In this document: positions 13,463 to 14,526 of the stretch, one piece after another
Position numbering within the stretch: position 1 is the stretch's first letter
Layout: every line of letters starts with the position of its first letter
The notes under the pieces: model-generated
What the model saw: only the letters and a program-made list of their open reading frames with translations
Databases searched by the model: none
What the model was told of the DNA's origin: nothing
Assembly: GCA_023414985.1 (NCBI GenBank)
Contig: JAEZLY010000169.1
Location: forward strand, 1-14,526
Direction of reading: 5' to 3'
Length of the DNA stretch: 14,526 nt
DNA from: Bacillota bacterium
Lineage (GTDB): Bacteria > Bacillota > Clostridia > Lachnospirales > Lachnospiraceae
Program-made: the position numbers and the translations under genes

Positions 13463-14038
13463 ATGGGAGTACGTGAGCAACAAAAGGAAAAGAGACGATG
13501 GGAGATACTGGAGGCAGGATTGGACTTATTCATCCGGAAGGGTTATGCGGCAACAAAGATCAAGGATATTGCTGATCATGTAGGGATGAGTGTAGGACTG
13601 CTGTTTCACTACTTTGAGACGAAGGAAAAGCTTTATGAGGAGTTGGTAAGGCTCGGGATCTCCGGGCCCTCCGCCATGATGGCCAATGCGGATATGGAGC
13701 CCCTGGATTTCTTTCGAATGTGTGCGGAGCAGATATTCCGCTACATTAAGACAGAGCCCTTCGGTGCAAAGATGTTCGTACTGATGAGTCAGGTGTATCA
13801 CAATGAAGCTGCACCGCAAACCATTAAGGACATGATGAAGGACTTCGATGTATTTACACCGACCGCAGAAATTATGCGGAAGGGACAGGAAAACGGGACA
13901 ATTCGGAAGGGGGATCCGCATGCCTTGAGTATTGCCTTCTGGTGCTCAATTCAAGGAATTGCAGAGCTGACGGCAGTGAATCCCAGTACACCGTGCCCGG
14001 AGAGTGAATGGATCATAGATATGATAAGGGGGAAGTAA
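13463..14038 (+). CDS. Second TetR-family repressor, paired with second FAD oxidoreductase
   Basis: This 191-aa repressor has an intact N-terminal TetR helix-turn-helix: EILEAGLDLFIRKGYAATKI (14-33) and DHVGMSVGLLFHYFETKEKLY (38-58). The C-terminal domain (about 70-188, with a DFFRMCAEQIF helix) differs from that of the TetR at 8135, so it probably senses another ligand or is an older relative rather than a fresh copy. The start ATG 13463 lies 8 bases after GGAG. The stop is separated from the next ATG by one base, so the two genes are probably translationally coupled. Inverted repeats over its transcription start suggest autorepression. Confidence 0.9.
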   Translation: MGVREQQKEKRRWEILEAGLDLFIRKGYAATKIKDIADHVGMSVGLLFHYFETKEKLYEELVRLGISGPSAMMANADMEPLDFFRMCAEQIFRYIKTEPFGAKMFVLMSQVYHNEAAPQTIKDMMKDFDVFTPTAEIMRKGQENGTIRKGDPHALSIAFWCSIQGIAELTAVNPSTPCPESEWIIDMIRGK

Positions 14039-14039
14039 G

Positions 14040-14526
14040 ATGAAGAAGGTAATTATTGTTGGTGCAGGAATTGCCGGACTGACGGCTGGTGTCTTCGCTG
14101 CACAAAGCGGTTTTGACGTAACGATTTATGAACAGCATACCATCCCTGGCGGTGCCTCCACCAGTTGGAGGAGGAAGGGATACTTGTTTGAAGGAGGAAT
14201 GCACTGGCTGACAGGCTCTTCTCCGGACACATCACTGTATGAGCTATGGAAGGAGCTCGGAGCAATTAATGAAAAGGTATCGATTTATTACAGAGACCCC
14301 TTCTTTACTTATGAGGATCAGGGTAAGACAGTCTGTCTTTACAGGGATCTGGATAAGCTTCGGTTGCATCTGCTGGAGCTCTTTCCGGAGGATGAGAAGG
14401 AGATTATAAGCCTTTGCAGTGACTTGAAAAAGTTTACGAAGGTGCAGATGCCGATGACTGATATTAAGGGAGTGAAAGTAAAGAATAAGAAGCGCATGCA
14501 TCTGTCTTCCCTGCTCAGTATGATGC
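14040..14526 (+). CDS. Second phytoene-desaturase-like FAD oxidoreductase, 5' part (3' end outside window)
   Basis: 162 codons are visible before the window ends. The N-terminus carries the FAD Rossmann motif (GAGIAG, residues 8-13), the ribose-binding Glu (E31 in IYEQ) and the HTIPGG, TSWRRKGYLFEGGMHWL block shared with the oxidoreductase at 8794. 41 of the first 73 residues agree with it by eye count. The match is then weaker, with DLDKLRLHLLELFPEDEKEI corresponding to the DMDKLEAYLLDLSPED region of the first enzyme. The start ATG 14040 is one base after the TetR stop, with GGGGGAAG inside the end of the TetR gene as ribosome site. C-terminal FAD motif and full length cannot be seen. The substrate is unknown, as for the first copy. 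Confidence 0.87.
   Translation, partial: MKKVIIVGAGIAGLTAGVFAAQSGFDVTIYEQHTIPGGASTSWRRKGYLFEGGMHWLTGSSPDTSLYELWKELGAINEKVSIYYRDPFFTYEDQGKTVCLYRDLDKLRLHLLELFPEDEKEIISLCSDLKKFTKVQMPMTDIKGVKVKNKKRMHLSSLLSMM

Noticed and set aside
13179..13583. Plus-strand open frame bridging the membrane protein end, terminator and TetR start
   Set aside because: It runs through a strong terminator, a promoter and two genes in another frame, with no domain.

Overview
The window looks like chromosomal DNA of a plant-fibre-degrading anaerobic Firmicute, most likely a Lachnospiraceae/Clostridium relative. The reasons are a modular GH10 xylanase with CBM9-like modules, a phospho-beta-glucosidase paired with a ROK sugar kinase, strong GGAGG-type ribosome binding sites, AT-rich intergenic regions with consensus sigma-A promoters (TTGACA-N17-TATAAT-like), and several exported proteins carrying bacterial Ig-like domains. 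This placement is inferred from protein style. There is no rRNA, tRNA, phage, transposase or CRISPR signal.

Layout. Positions 1-2097 (+) are the 3' part of a secreted GH10 xylanase: the end of the catalytic domain with its nucleophile motif, two CBM9-like modules, an Asn/Gly repeat linker and a C-terminal Ig-like region. It converges on a minus-strand group across a 13-bp-stem terminator (about 2115-2157). The minus-strand group (2163-5399) is a GH1 6-phospho-beta-glucosidase, a ROK kinase 21 bases downstream of it, and then a separately promoted alpha/alpha-toroid protein with one QW motif. A divergent AraC/YesN-type regulator (5551-6288) shares the 151-base control region with the GH1 gene, and that region holds two inverted repeats. 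The likely scheme is that imported beta-glucosides are phosphorylated by the ROK kinase and split by the GH1 enzyme, under AraC control. No transporter lies in the window.

Next is an orphan secreted protein of about 524 aa (6419-7993) with its own promoter and a good terminator. After it comes a TetR regulator plus FAD-dependent phytoene-desaturase-like oxidoreductase operon (8135-10344), preceded by a near-consensus promoter and an inverted repeat placed like an autoregulatory operator. Then come a secreted CapA-family protein with a Thr/Pro/Glu linker and Ig-like domain (10469-11890), a GNAT acetyltransferase (12040-12507) and a single-pass membrane protein of unknown function (12557-13330) with a terminator.

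The window ends in a second, independent TetR plus phytoene-desaturase-like oxidoreductase cassette (13463 to the window edge), again with a TTGACA-N17-TATTAT promoter and with inverted repeats between the -10 box and the start codon. The paired TetR/oxidoreductase cassettes, with homologous enzymes but dissimilar regulators, are the most interesting feature. Their substrate cannot be read from the sequence. No gene-free stretch exceeds 300 bases.
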